Below are positions 26,602 through 35,209 of a stretch of 64,000 nt of DNA, piece by piece (position 1 is the first letter of the stretch; every line of letters begins with the position of its first letter). The notes under the pieces are model-generated. The model saw only the letters and a program-made list of their open reading frames with translations, was not told where the DNA came from and did not search any database. Made by a program: the position numbers and the translations under genes. Origin of the DNA: Oscillospiraceae bacterium (GTDB taxonomy: Bacteria; Bacillota; Clostridia; Oscillospirales; Oscillospiraceae); the NCBI GenBank assembly GCA_017619535.1, contig JAFZSD010000004.1, positions 19,677-83,676 of the forward strand. The letters are read 5' to 3'.

Positions 26602-27596
26602 TGTCTCTCGACGGAAGACTGCTCTCGCTGGCCAAAGAACGTCTTGACGCGCGCCGTCACGCGCGCGAACTCGAGCGGGATCGCCGTGAACGCGAGGTCT
26701 ACGCGAAGAATCCGAGAGTGCGCGAGCTCGACTCCGCGATCCGCGCCGCGATGGCAGAGACGTTCGCGGCCGCTCTCGACCATGCCGACGGCATCGAAGC
26801 CCGCATCGAGGCCGTGCGTCAGGAGTGCGAGAACCTTGAGGCGGAACGCTCGGAGGAGATCATCTCCGCCGGCTTCCCTTACGACTACCTAGACATGGGC
26901 TATTACTGCGACGACTGTCAGGACACGGGCTTCGTCGGTTCAAGACCATGCGCCTGTCTCATGGAGCTTTACGCTGAGGAGCAGCGCCGTTCTCTGAGCG
27001 ACCTGTTCAAGCTGGGCAGCGAGTCCTTCGACAGTTTCGATCTGACCTGGTACGATGAGAATCCGGACCCTGTGACCGGAGTCTCCCCCCGGGAGCATAT
27101 GGAAGCTGTCAAGGAGATGTGCTACCGCTATGCCGACGGCTTCGGGAAGCGCTCGATGAACCTCCTGCTGACCGGCGCGCCCGGTCTCGGCAAGACGTTT
27201 CTCTCCGCATGTATCGCCCGCACCGTCTCGGAACACGGTTTCTCCGTGGTCTATGAGACGGCCCAGACAGTTTTCCAGCGGTTCGAGGACCAGCGCTTTT
27301 CCCGCGGCGATCCCGAGACCGTCGGCGCCGATATAAAGCGTTACCTGTCCTGCGATCTCCTCATTCTGGACGATCTCGGAACGGAGCTTTTGTCTTCGTT
27401 CACTCAGAGCGCCCTTTACGAGCTGGTGAACACGCGGCTCACCACCGGCAAAAAGACCGTCATCAACACGAACCTCTCCGCCGCGGAGATCCGTTCGCGC
27501 TATACGCCCCAGATCGCGTCCCGTCTGGAAGGCGAGTATCAGGTCCTGCCCTTCTTCGGAAGCGACATACGGCAGCTCCGGCGTTCCCGCCGGTGA
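26601..27596 (+). CDS. dnaI: Helicase loader DnaI/DnaC-type AAA+ ATPase
   Basis: 331 residues. The N-terminal part has a zinc-site-like cluster Cys103, Cys106, Cys117, Cys119. The AAA+ domain has Walker A GAPGLGKT at 192-199 and Walker B LLILDDLG at about 252-259. It would load the replicative helicase at the origin. It overlaps the dnaD-like gene by one base, and a hairpin follows at 27645-27695. Confidence 0.92.
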   Translation: MSLDGRLLSLAKERLDARRHARELERDRREREVYAKNPRVRELDSAIRAAMAETFAAALDHADGIEARIEAVRQECENLEAERSEEIISAGFPYDYLDMGYYCDDCQDTGFVGSRPCACLMELYAEEQRRSLSDLFKLGSESFDSFDLTWYDENPDPVTGVSPREHMEAVKEMCYRYADGFGKRSMNLLLTGAPGLGKTFLSACIARTVSEHGFSVVYETAQTVFQRFEDQRFSRGDPETVGADIKRYLSCDLLILDDLGTELLSSFTQSALYELVNTRLTTGKKTVINTNLSAAEIRSRYTPQIASRLEGEYQVLPFFGSDIRQLRRSRR

Positions 27597-27852
27597 GCTC
27601 CCGCCGATTCTGCATATTCATTCCGTCCTGCATATCAAATAATTCCCATGAAAACGTATCATCCGTGCGACAAATACTGATTTTTCATGGGTTTTGCACA
27701 TTCTCCACAGAGTTATCAACAAGCGTTATGTCAACGCGGATCTGTCAGTATTCATTTTCTGAGCGAATACCGGGCCGGCGACGCTGTCCAGTCCGGGACG
27801 GGCCATGCCCCTGTTCCCGAGACGGGTATGCCGAACTGAAAGGATGCGCCAA
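27597..27852 (+). other. Intergenic region with terminator-like hairpin and two DnaA-box-like sites
   Basis: This 256-bp gap holds a 10-bp stem, CCCATGAAAA (27645-27654) with TTTTCATGGG (27682-27691), followed by TTTT. After it come TTCTCCACA (27701-27709) and TTATCAACA (27713-27721), each one base away from the DnaA box TTATCCACA. No convincing promoter for the next gene was found. Confidence 0.5.
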
Positions 27853-29472
27853 ATGGAAAACAGGAGCCAGAACTACATAAGGGGCGCGGCGATACTTGCC
27901 GCGACCGTGGCGGTCACCAAGGTGATCGGCGCGATCTACAAGATCCCTCTTTACAATCTCCTCGGCGACGAGGGGACGGCTCATTTCCAGGTCACCTACA
28001 CCATCTACAATCTTCTTCTGACGATCGCGACCGCGGGCGTGCCCGTAGCTCTCTCGCGGCTGATCTCCTCCGCGCATTCGGTGGGGTGCGACCGGCAGGG
28101 CACCAGGATACACAAGGCCGCGATGCCTACGTTCATCCTGATCGGTCTCATTTGCGGCGGAGCCATGTTCATATGGGCGCAGGAGCTCGCCGATCTCATC
28201 GGCGACCACGAGATCGCGGACGGCATACGCTGCCTCGCCCCGGCGGTGTTTTTCTACTGCATCATCGCGGTCTACCGCGGTTATTCGCAGGGACACGGCG
28301 ATATGATCCCGACGGCCATATCGCAGATCCTCGAAGTACTGTGCAAACTGTTCTTCGGCCTTGCGATAGCGTGGATCCTGCTCAGGCGCGGATACGGCAC
28401 GCCTACGGTCGCCGCCGGCGCTTTCGTAGGCATAACGATCGGCCTGATGCTGTCGGTGCCTGCGATGGCCGTCTACAAACAGAGGGCCGATAAGCGCAAT
28501 GCGTACCGTCTCGACGGCGAAGATCCGTCCGTCCTCAGCTACAGGGAGACTCTGGCGCAGATATTCCGCATCAGCATACCGATAACGCTCGGCGCATCGG
28601 TCCTGAACATAATTACCCTTGTCGACACGAAACTCGTGCTCCTGCGGCTGCAGAACGGCGCGGGTTACGACTATATGACGGCAAAGGTCCTCTACGGCGC
28701 GTATTCCAAGGCTCTGACCCTCTTCAATCTTCCTGCGGCGTTCATCGTTCCGGTGACGGTGAGCGTAGTGCCCGCCATCGCCGCCGCTCTGGCCAGGAAG
28801 GAAAACGACGGGGCCCGCGATGTCATGACCTCCGCGATGAAGGTGACCAATCTCATCGGGCTCCCCGCGGGGGCGGGTCTCCTGATCCTGTCATACCCGA
28901 TCTACAGCGGCCTCTACTGGGGCAGCAACGAAAACGGGCCGGCGCTCCTGGCGCTTCTCGGTATCGCGGCATATTTCGTGTGCATGCAGCTCATCACCAC
29001 CGCCATACTCCAGGCGAGCGGTTTCGAAAAGCTGTCGATGCTCACGCTTCCGCTGGGCGGTATCGTGAAGATAGTCGCCATATGGTTCCTGGTCGGCAAT
29101 CCTTCCATCGGCATCTACGGTTCTCCTTTAAGCACGATCATCTGCTATGTCTGCATCTCGGCCTTCAACCTCTGGTTCATCGTCCGCCGTCAGCCCGTCC
29201 GGCCGGATCTTCGGAAGGCTTTTGTCAGACCGTTCATCTGTACGGTGATCATGGCCGTCGCCGCCTTTGCGGTATACTGGCTCGGCATGCAGCTGCTGGG
29301 TGACTGGTTCTCGGCCTCCAGGATGCACATGCTCGTCATAATGTGCGTTTCCGTCATCGTCGCGGTCGCGGTATACGCCGTTATGATAATCGTCCTCGGC
29401 GGCGTCACAAGAGAAGACCTGCAGCTGCTCCCCAAGGGCGAAAAGATAGCCGATTTCCTGAAAATCAAGTAA
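27853..29472 (+). CDS. MOP-superfamily membrane exporter of the SpoVB/MurJ type
   Basis: 539 residues from ATG 27853, preceded by AAAGGA. About 14 hydrophobic segments and the N-terminal YIRGAAILAATVAVTKVIGA resemble SpoVB/MurJ flippases, which move lipid-linked cell-wall or polysaccharide precursors. The place before mazG, HU and rqcP is like the B. subtilis spoVB-mazG-rqcP region. The yabP and yabQ sporulation genes usually found downstream are not here. The exact substrate is unknown. Confidence 0.85.
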   Translation: MENRSQNYIRGAAILAATVAVTKVIGAIYKIPLYNLLGDEGTAHFQVTYTIYNLLLTIATAGVPVALSRLISSAHSVGCDRQGTRIHKAAMPTFILIGLICGGAMFIWAQELADLIGDHEIADGIRCLAPAVFFYCIIAVYRGYSQGHGDMIPTAISQILEVLCKLFFGLAIAWILLRRGYGTPTVAAGAFVGITIGLMLSVPAMAVYKQRADKRNAYRLDGEDPSVLSYRETLAQIFRISIPITLGASVLNIITLVDTKLVLLRLQNGAGYDYMTAKVLYGAYSKALTLFNLPAAFIVPVTVSVVPAIAAALARKENDGARDVMTSAMKVTNLIGLPAGAGLLILSYPIYSGLYWGSNENGPALLALLGIAAYFVCMQLITTAILQASGFEKLSMLTLPLGGIVKIVAIWFLVGNPSIGIYGSPLSTIICYVCISAFNLWFIVRRQPVRPDLRKAFVRPFICTVIMAVAAFAVYWLGMQLLGDWFSASRMHMLVIMCVSVIVAVAVYAVMIIVLGGVTREDLQLLPKGEKIADFLKIK

Positions 29473-29528
29473 TTACGGCACTTTTTTTGAAAACAATACT
29501 AATAATCTCTTGCGAAACAGGTGAAACT

Positions 29529-30335
29529 ATGGTAGATTTTGAACGCAAGTCAGCATATGACGTTTCGGATATGCGGCGGCTCATCGCGGTGCTCCGCGGA
29601 CCGGGCGGATGCCCCTGGGACGCGGAACAGACGCACGAGAGCATACGGCGCAATTTCCTCGAGGAGGCGTACGAGGCCGTCGAGGCGATCGACGAAAAAG
29701 ACCCCGTCCATCTGTGCGAGGAACTGGGCGACGTGCTCATGCAGGTCATGTTTCGTGCCGGGATCGAAGAGGATGCCGGCAGGTTCGATCTGAACGGAGT
29801 CGCGGACATGGCCGTTAAAAAGCTTATCCTCCGCCACCCCCACGTCTTCGGCGACGTTACCGTCTCCGGCAGCGACGAGGTCCTCAAAAACTGGGACGAC
29901 ATCAAACGCCAGGAAAAAAGCCAGCGCACCGTTTCGGACTCCATGGAATCCGTCGCGAAGAGCCTGCCTTCTCTGTGGCGTGCGGAGAAGATCCAGAAAA
30001 AGGCCTCGAAGGTCGGTTTCGACTGGTCCGACGCCGACGGCGCGATGGATAAGCTGGCAGAGGAGCTCACCGAACTCTCAGATGCGCTCAACCACGGCGG
30101 CAGCGTGGAGGAAGAGCTCGGAGATCTGCTTTTCTCCGCGGTCAATGTGGCCAGGCTCTCGGGCATCGATCCGGAAGAAGCGCTGCATTCCTCGTGCGAC
30201 AAGTTCACCGCCCGCTTCTCATGCATGGAAAAGGCTGCGGAAGCGTCCGGCCGCCGTCTCGAGGATATGTCCCTTTCCGAAATGGACAGGCTTTATGACG
30301 ACGCAAAGGCTGCGCTCGCGGCAGATGCCGAATGA
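29529..30335 (+). CDS. mazG: MazG nucleotide pyrophosphohydrolase
   Basis: 268 residues from ATG 29529 with AGGTGA upstream; an open upstream extension overlaps the previous gene and is not used. The two MazG domains show CPWDAEQTHESIRRNFLEEAYE and EELGDVLMQV in the first half and EELTELSD plus EELGDLLF in the second. It hydrolyses NTPs, for example modified nucleotides or regulatory ATP-like pools, in the cytoplasm. It lies between the exporter and HU in the conserved Firmicutes order. Confidence 0.95.
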   Translation: MVDFERKSAYDVSDMRRLIAVLRGPGGCPWDAEQTHESIRRNFLEEAYEAVEAIDEKDPVHLCEELGDVLMQVMFRAGIEEDAGRFDLNGVADMAVKKLILRHPHVFGDVTVSGSDEVLKNWDDIKRQEKSQRTVSDSMESVAKSLPSLWRAEKIQKKASKVGFDWSDADGAMDKLAEELTELSDALNHGGSVEEELGDLLFSAVNVARLSGIDPEEALHSSCDKFTARFSCMEKAAEASGRRLEDMSLSEMDRLYDDAKAALAADAE

Positions 30336-30402
30336 ACGCCGCCCCATTCTCTCAGCATCGTAAAACATCGCGCTCAATGCGCGGAAATAATTGGAGGTCA
30401 TT

Positions 30403-30678
30403 ATGAACAAGGCAGAACTTATCACGAAAATCGCAGCAGATTCCGGTCTTTCCAAGAAAGACAGTGAGAAGGCTCTCACCGCGGCCCTGAACGCTATAAC
30501 CGACTCCCTCAAGAAGGGCGAGAAGGTCCAGCTCGTCGGCTTCGGTATTTTTGACGTAAAGGTCCGTGCCGCGCGCACCGGCCGCAACCCCAAGACCAAG
30601 GAGCCGGTGGAGATCCCCGCTTCCAAGGTGCCTCAGTTCAAGGCCGGCAAGCTCCTCAAGGAGTCGCTCGCCGACTGA
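30403..30678 (+). CDS. hup: DNA-binding protein HU
   Basis: 91 residues from ATG 30403, with TTGGAGG upstream. It begins MNKAELITKIA and carries GFGIFDV and the arm motif RTGRNPKTKEPV. HU bends and compacts DNA in the nucleoid. It is followed by a strong terminator at 30700-30733. Confidence 0.96.
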   Translation: MNKAELITKIAADSGLSKKDSEKALTAALNAITDSLKKGEKVQLVGFGIFDVKVRAARTGRNPKTKEPVEIPASKVPQFKAGKLLKESLAD

Positions 30679-30699
30679 GCGGACAAGCTTAAACGCAAG

Positions 30700-30733
30700 A
30701 CGGCGGCACGGGATTGACCGTACCGCCGTTTTC
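30700..30733 (+). terminator. Intrinsic terminator after HU
   Basis: ACGGCGG and an inner ACGG pair with CCGT and CCGCCGT across a 6-nt loop, with one mismatch, then TTTT. It ends the HU unit before rqcP. Confidence 0.8.
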
Positions 30734-30802
30734 CCTTGAATCAGGGCCGTACCTGAGCGCTCAGCGCAGGACCGGCCGCAGTTTTCCGAAGGAGGGCGCG
30801 CT

Positions 30803-31045
30803 GTGCGTCTGGACAAGTATCTCAAGGTCTCCCGTCTCATCAAGCGGCGCACGGTCGCAAACGAGGCCTGCGACAAGGAGCACGTTACCGTTAACGGCCG
30901 CACTGCCAAGGCGTCGTACGACGTAAAGCCGGGCGACGTTATCGAGATACGCTTCGGCCAGCGCCTGCTGCGGGTCGAAGTGCTCGAAGTGAACGAACAC
31001 GCAGCCAAGGCCGACGCTCCGGCCATGTACAGGGAGATACCGTGA
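30803..31045 (+). CDS. rqcP: S4-domain protein RqcP (ribosome quality control)
   Basis: 80 residues, nearly all one S4 RNA-binding fold: MRLDKYLKVSRLIKRRTVA at the N terminus and DVKPGDVIEIRFGQ later. This closely matches B. subtilis RqcP (YabO), which works with RqcH on stalled 50S subunits to add alanine tails. GGAGGG lies upstream of the start. Its stop overlaps the GTG of the next gene. Confidence 0.92.
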   Translation: MRLDKYLKVSRLIKRRTVANEACDKEHVTVNGRTAKASYDVKPGDVIEIRFGQRLLRVEVLEVNEHAAKADAPAMYREIP

Positions 31046-31521
31046 ATCTGTGGAACAGGCTGAAAAGCATATATGACCGCTTTACCGACGTGCGCTACGT
31101 CGTTATCGGCGCATGCACGACGGCGGTCAGTGTCGGCCTCGTCGCCCTGCTCACGAAGGTTTTCCACTGGGAAGACAACCTTTCCAATATCGTCTCGATC
31201 ATCGCGGCGGTCATCTTCGCTTATGTCGCGAACAAGATATTCGTCTTCCGCTCGCATACGGACAGTTTCGGCGCCCTTGCGGCGGAGGCGCTCAAATTCT
31301 TTGCCGGCCGCGCCGTGACCATGCTCGTTGAGGTCTTCGGCGTAGTATTTTTCGACTCCGTCCTGGGGCAGGACGTCGTCGTTGCAAAGGTCGAGACACA
31401 GATCCTCGTGCTCGTGGGAAACTATCTCATCAGCCGGTTCATAGTTTTCAGAAAAAAGCCCCCGCGGGACGCCGCAGAAGCCGGCGAAGAACCTCCCGCG
31501 CCCGGCGGCGGAGGTCAGTGA
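31042..31521 (+). CDS. GtrA-like small membrane protein
   Basis: 159 residues from GTG 31042 (AGGGAG upstream), overlapping rqcP by 4 bp. Four hydrophobic helices and FVFRS / RFIVFRKK motifs match the GtrA family, which is linked to transfer or flipping of lipid-linked sugars. The C-terminal tail is rich in Pro and Gly. It overlaps the apbE gene at its stop. Its partner glycosyltransferase is not in the window. Confidence 0.85.
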   Translation: MNLWNRLKSIYDRFTDVRYVVIGACTTAVSVGLVALLTKVFHWEDNLSNIVSIIAAVIFAYVANKIFVFRSHTDSFGALAAEALKFFAGRAVTMLVEVFGVVFFDSVLGQDVVVAKVETQILVLVGNYLISRFIVFRKKPPRDAAEAGEEPPAPGGGGQ

Positions 31522-32543
31522 TGCGGAAAAGGACTGCCGTCATATCGCTCATATCGCTGCTGCTGGCATCAACGCTCTTGAGCGGGTGCTCCGCCGGAAA
31601 CGGATCCGGCGAGGTCTACTCCGATACGGCGTTCATGCTGGACACCGTCGTGTCCGTAAAGATATACGGCGTGCCCGAGGACGAAGCGCGGGCGGCCGTT
31701 GATGCCGCATTCTCCGAGATAGCGTTCTGCGAGGATCTTCTCAGCTCCGATATCTCCGGAAACGGGATAGACCGGCTTGAGCGGAACGCCGGGAGTGCCT
31801 ATACGGAGCTTGACGGCGGGGCCGTTTACGTCCTTGAAAAGGCGATAGAATACGCGGAGCTCACCAGCGGCGCGTTCGACCCCACGGTCGGGCCGGTCGT
31901 CGCCCTTTGGAACATTCGAAACGGCAGCGGCTACGTTCCGACGGAGGAGGAGCGGGCCGCAGCAGCCGCGCTCGTGGACTACAGCAAGGTCCTGTTCGAC
32001 GGAGACGGCCGCGTGAAGCTTGCCGACGCCGGCATGTCGGTGAACCTCGGCGCGATAGCGAAAGGCTATATCGCCGACCGCGTGAAGAATCTGCTCTCCG
32101 GCATGGGCATAGAGCACGCCGTGATCTCCCTCGGGGGAAACGTCCTTGCCTTCGGCGGAAAGCCTGACGGCTCCGACTTCATCATCGGCATACAGGATCC
32201 CTTCGGCCCGACGGGCGAGATCGTCGCTACTGTCGCCGTGCGTGATATGAGCGTAGTCTCCTCCGGCGACTACGAGCGGTATTTCGAGCAGGACGGAGTC
32301 CGTTATCATCACATTATGGATCCCTTTACCGGGGCGCCGGCAGACAGCGGTCTCTCCGGAGTGACTATTCTGTCTGAAAAATCTATAGACGGCGACGCGC
32401 TCTCGACTGCGGTGTTCGTCCTCGGACGGAACGAGGGGCTCGAGCTCATCGAGTCGCTCGACGGCGTCGAGTGCGTGCTCATAGGCAGCGGCGGGGAGCG
32501 GACGGTGTCCTCCGGTCTCAAGGATAACATTGTTTTCCGCTGA
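31521..32543 (+). CDS. apbE: FAD:protein FMN transferase ApbE (lipoprotein)
   Basis: 340 residues from ATG 31521 with GGAGG upstream. The lipobox ends at Cys23 (LLSGC), so it acts outside the membrane. Family features are DTVVSVKIYG, the T-G-AFDPTVGP segment, VNLGAIAKGYIADRV, SLGGNVLAFGGK and the metal-site SIDGDALSTAVF. ApbE attaches FMN covalently to Ser/Thr in (S/T)GAT-type motifs. Candidate targets in this window are the lipoprotein at 9564-10568 and the giant surface protein. No Rnf or Nqr operon is present nearby. Confidence 0.94.
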   Translation: MRKRTAVISLISLLLASTLLSGCSAGNGSGEVYSDTAFMLDTVVSVKIYGVPEDEARAAVDAAFSEIAFCEDLLSSDISGNGIDRLERNAGSAYTELDGGAVYVLEKAIEYAELTSGAFDPTVGPVVALWNIRNGSGYVPTEEERAAAAALVDYSKVLFDGDGRVKLADAGMSVNLGAIAKGYIADRVKNLLSGMGIEHAVISLGGNVLAFGGKPDGSDFIIGIQDPFGPTGEIVATVAVRDMSVVSSGDYERYFEQDGVRYHHIMDPFTGAPADSGLSGVTILSEKSIDGDALSTAVFVLGRNEGLELIESLDGVECVLIGSGGERTVSSGLKDNIVFR

Positions 32544-32568
32544 ACCCCGGTCTGCTGTTCCCTTTCAC

Positions 32569-32606
32569 AAAACGGCCCGTTTTCCCCAAGGAAACGCGGC
32601 CGTTTC
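32569..32606 (+). terminator. Terminator after apbE
   Basis: AAACGGCC and GTTTTCC pair with GGAAAC and GGCCGTTT around a CCAA loop, with small bulges, ending in TTTC. It lies before the uvrB promoter. Confidence 0.65.
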
Positions 32607-32608
32607 TA

Positions 32609-32637
32609 TATACATCCAGCCTGTATTTTGATATAAT
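32609..32637 (+). promoter_or_regulatory. Promoter for uvrB
   Basis: TATACA (32609-32614), a 17-nt spacer, TATAAT (32632-32637), 39 bp before the uvrB start. No LexA-type site was recognised. Confidence 0.6.
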
Positions 32638-32676
32638 AATTATTACACTGTATCTCGCTGAAAGGGGGGCGGCGTC

Positions 32677-34650
32677 ATGCCGGAATTCAAGGTCCACAGC
32701 GATTTCAAACCGTCCGGCGATCAGCCGGAGGCCATAGACGCGCTCGCCTGGGGCGTGGAGCAGGGTTTCGAGGAGCAGACGCTCCTGGGCGTCACCGGCT
32801 CCGGCAAGACTTATACGATGGCAAAGGTCATCGAACGCATCCAGCGGCCGACGCTCGTCCTTGCCCACAACAAGACTCTGGCGGCCCAGCTCTGCAGCGA
32901 GTTCAAGGAATTTTTCCCCGAAAACGCAGTCGAGTACTTCGTTTCCTATTACGATTACTACCAGCCCGAGGCCTACATCCCTCATACGGACACCTATATC
33001 GAGAAGGACAGCTCCATAAACGACGAAATAGAGCGGCTTCGCCACTCGGCCACCTCGTCGCTCTTCGAACGCCGCGACGTTATCGTCGTCTCCTCAGTGA
33101 GCTGCATCTACGGCCTCGGCGACCCTATAGATTATGCGAACATGGTCATCTCGCTCCGCGTCGGACAGACGCGCAGCCGCGAAGACCTCCTCAAAAAACT
33201 GGTCGAGATCCGCTATGAACGCAACGATCTCGCTTTCGACCGCAACATGTTCCGCGTGAGGGGCGACACGGTCGAGATCTGGCCGGTCTACGCGCAGGGC
33301 TACGCCGTCCGCGTCGAGTTCTTCGGAGACGAGATAGACAGGATTAGCGAGATAAACGTCGTCACCGGCACTCCTCTCCGCTCCCTGTCCCACGTGGCGA
33401 TCTATCCCGCATCGCACTACGTGACTACGCCGGAAAAGATGGAGCGCGCCATAGGCGAGATCATGCGCGAGATGAAGGAGCGCGTCGCGTATTTCGAGGA
33501 AAACCACAAGCTCATCGAGGCGCAGCGTATCCACGAGCGTACGATGTACGACATTGAGATGATGCGCGAGATCGGTTACTGCTCCGGTATAGAGAACTAT
33601 TCCCGGGTGATCTCCGGCCGTGCGCCGGGCTCTCCGCCGATGACGCTCCTGGACTACTTCCCAAAGGATTTCCTCATGTTTATCGACGAGAGCCACGTCA
33701 CCCTGCCGCAGGTGCACGCCATGTACGCCGGCGACCGGTCCCGCAAGGAGAGCCTCGTCCAGTACGGGTTCCGCCTGCCGTCCGCTTTCGACAACAGGCC
33801 GCTCAAGTTCGACGAGTTCACTCAGCGGCTGAACCAGGTCATCTACGTCTCCGCAACGCCGGGCGAGTACGAGCGCTCCCGCTCCTCTCAGGTAACGGAG
33901 CAGATAATCCGCCCGACCGGCCTTCTCGACCCGCTGATCGAGGTCCGCCCCGTGGAGGGCCAGATAGACGACCTGATCGGAGAGATAAACGCCCGTGCGG
34001 AAAAGTCCGAACGGGTCCTCGTCACGACGCTCACGAAGAAAATGGCGGAGGATCTGACGACGTACCTAACCGGCGCGGGCATCCGCGTGCGGTATATGCA
34101 CCACGACATCGGGACCATCGAACGAATGGAGATAATCCGCGATCTGCGTCTCGGCGAGTTCGATGTGCTGGTCGGGATAAATCTGCTGCGGGAGGGGCTC
34201 GACCTTCCGGAAGTATCTCTCGTGGCGATCCTGGACGCCGACAAGGAGGGCTTTCTCAGGAGCGAGACCTCGCTCATCCAGACCGTCGGCCGCGCGGCAA
34301 GGAACGCGAACGGACGCGTGATAATGTACGCTGACACGATCACCCCTTCGATGCGCGTCACGATAGATGAGACGGCGCGCAGACGCAAAAAGCAGGACGA
34401 CTTCAACCGCGAGCACGGCATCGTTCCGAAAACCATCGTCAAGAGCGTCAGGGATATCCTGGAGATATCCGGAAGCGTGGACGAAGGTCCCCGGGGATCC
34501 GGCAAGGTCCGCATGACTCGGCGCGAGCGGGAGGAAGCCATCGAAAAACTGGAAAAGCAGATGCGCGAGGCCGCGCGGATGCTCGAATTCGAATACGCCG
34601 CCGTGCTGCGCGACAGGATAATACGCCTGCGCGGCGAAAAACAGGAGTAG
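32677..34650 (+). CDS. uvrB: UvrABC excinuclease subunit B
   Basis: 657 residues, typical length. Walker A GVTGSGKT at 38-45, the beta-hairpin region with [12 protein letters not shown] and the helicase motifs ([23 protein letters not shown]) are present. A C-terminal UVR motif ends the protein. UvrB verifies damage in nucleotide excision repair. GGGGGG precedes ATG 32677. It ends in TAG, which is clearly a real terminator here. The uvrA and uvrC genes are not in the window. Confidence 0.97.
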   Translation: MPEFKVHSDFKPSGDQPEAIDALAWGVEQGFEEQTLLGVTGSGKTYTMAKVIERIQRPTLVLAHNKTLAAQLCSEFKEFFPENAVEYFVSYYDYYQPEAYIPHTDTYIEKDSSINDEIERLRHSATSSLFERRDVIVVSSVSCIYGLGDPIDYANMVISLRVGQTRSREDLLKKLVEIRYERNDLAFDRNMFRVRGDTVEIWPVYAQGYAVRVEFFGDEIDRISEINVVTGTPLRSLSHVAIYPASHYVTTPEKMERAIGEIMREMKERVAYFEENHKLIEAQRIHERTMYDIEMMREIGYCSGIENYSRVISGRAPGSPPMTLLDYFPKDFLMFIDESHVTLPQVHAMYAGDRSRKESLVQYGFRLPSAFDNRPLKFDEFTQRLNQVIYVSATPGEYERSRSSQVTEQIIRPTGLLDPLIEVRPVEGQIDDLIGEINARAEKSERVLVTTLTKKMAEDLTTYLTGAGIRVRYMHHDIGTIERMEIIRDLRLGEFDVLVGINLLREGLDLPEVSLVAILDADKEGFLRSETSLIQTVGRAARNANGRVIMYADTITPSMRVTIDETARRRKKQDDFNREHGIVPKTIVKSVRDILEISGSVDEGPRGSGKVRMTRREREEAIEKLEKQMREAARMLEFEYAAVLRDRIIRLRGEKQE

Positions 34651-34660
34651 GGACAAAGCC

Positions 34661-35149
34661 TTGGAAACCATAACACAATTCGTGTCGACCGAATTCGGCC
34701 GCTATCTGACGACATTCCTCACTGCCATGCTGCCCGTCGTCGAGTTACGCGGCGCGATCCCTCTCGGCGTCAGCCTCGGTCTCAGCCACATACAGAGCAT
34801 GCTGACGAGCTGTATCGGCAATATGGTGCCGGTGCCGTTCATCATCCTCTTCGTGCGTCAGCTCTTCGACTGGATGAAAAAGAGGAGCGAACGCCTGAGC
34901 GCCTTTGCCAAACGCCTGGAGGAGCGCGCCTATTCAAAGCGGGACATCATAAAGAAGTGGCAGCTTTTCGGCCTGGTCATACTCGTCGCCATCCCGCTCC
35001 CCGGGACCGGAGCCTGGACCGGCGCGCTCGTCGCCGCGGTGCTGAATCTGCGGAAACGGGTGGCTATCCCTGCTATCCTTCTGGGGGTCATCATCGCCGG
35101 CGTGCTCGTCACCGGCATAACCTTCGGCTTTACCTCTATCCTGCACTGA
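34661..35149 (+). CDS. Small multidrug export-like membrane protein (COG2426 type)
   Basis: 162 residues with about five hydrophobic segments and the family signatures VVELRGAIPLG near residue 26 and IPLPGTGAWTGAL near 110. The start is a TTG at 34661 with AGGGA upstream. A later ATG would cut into the conserved region. The family name is historical; actual transport activity is unproven. It follows uvrB by 10 bp. Confidence 0.8.
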   Translation: METITQFVSTEFGRYLTTFLTAMLPVVELRGAIPLGVSLGLSHIQSMLTSCIGNMVPVPFIILFVRQLFDWMKKRSERLSAFAKRLEERAYSKRDIIKKWQLFGLVILVAIPLPGTGAWTGALVAAVLNLRKRVAIPAILLGVIIAGVLVTGITFGFTSILH

Positions 35150-35209
35150 CATTCCGGCTGCGATCAGAGACGGTATGCCGGAAATGTTAAAGACCACGGA
35201 GGGCGTCTG

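Noticed and set aside
31042..32543. Rnf or Nqr operon around apbE
   Set aside because: The neighbours are rqcP, gtrA-like and uvrB; no Rnf or Nqr subunits are present.
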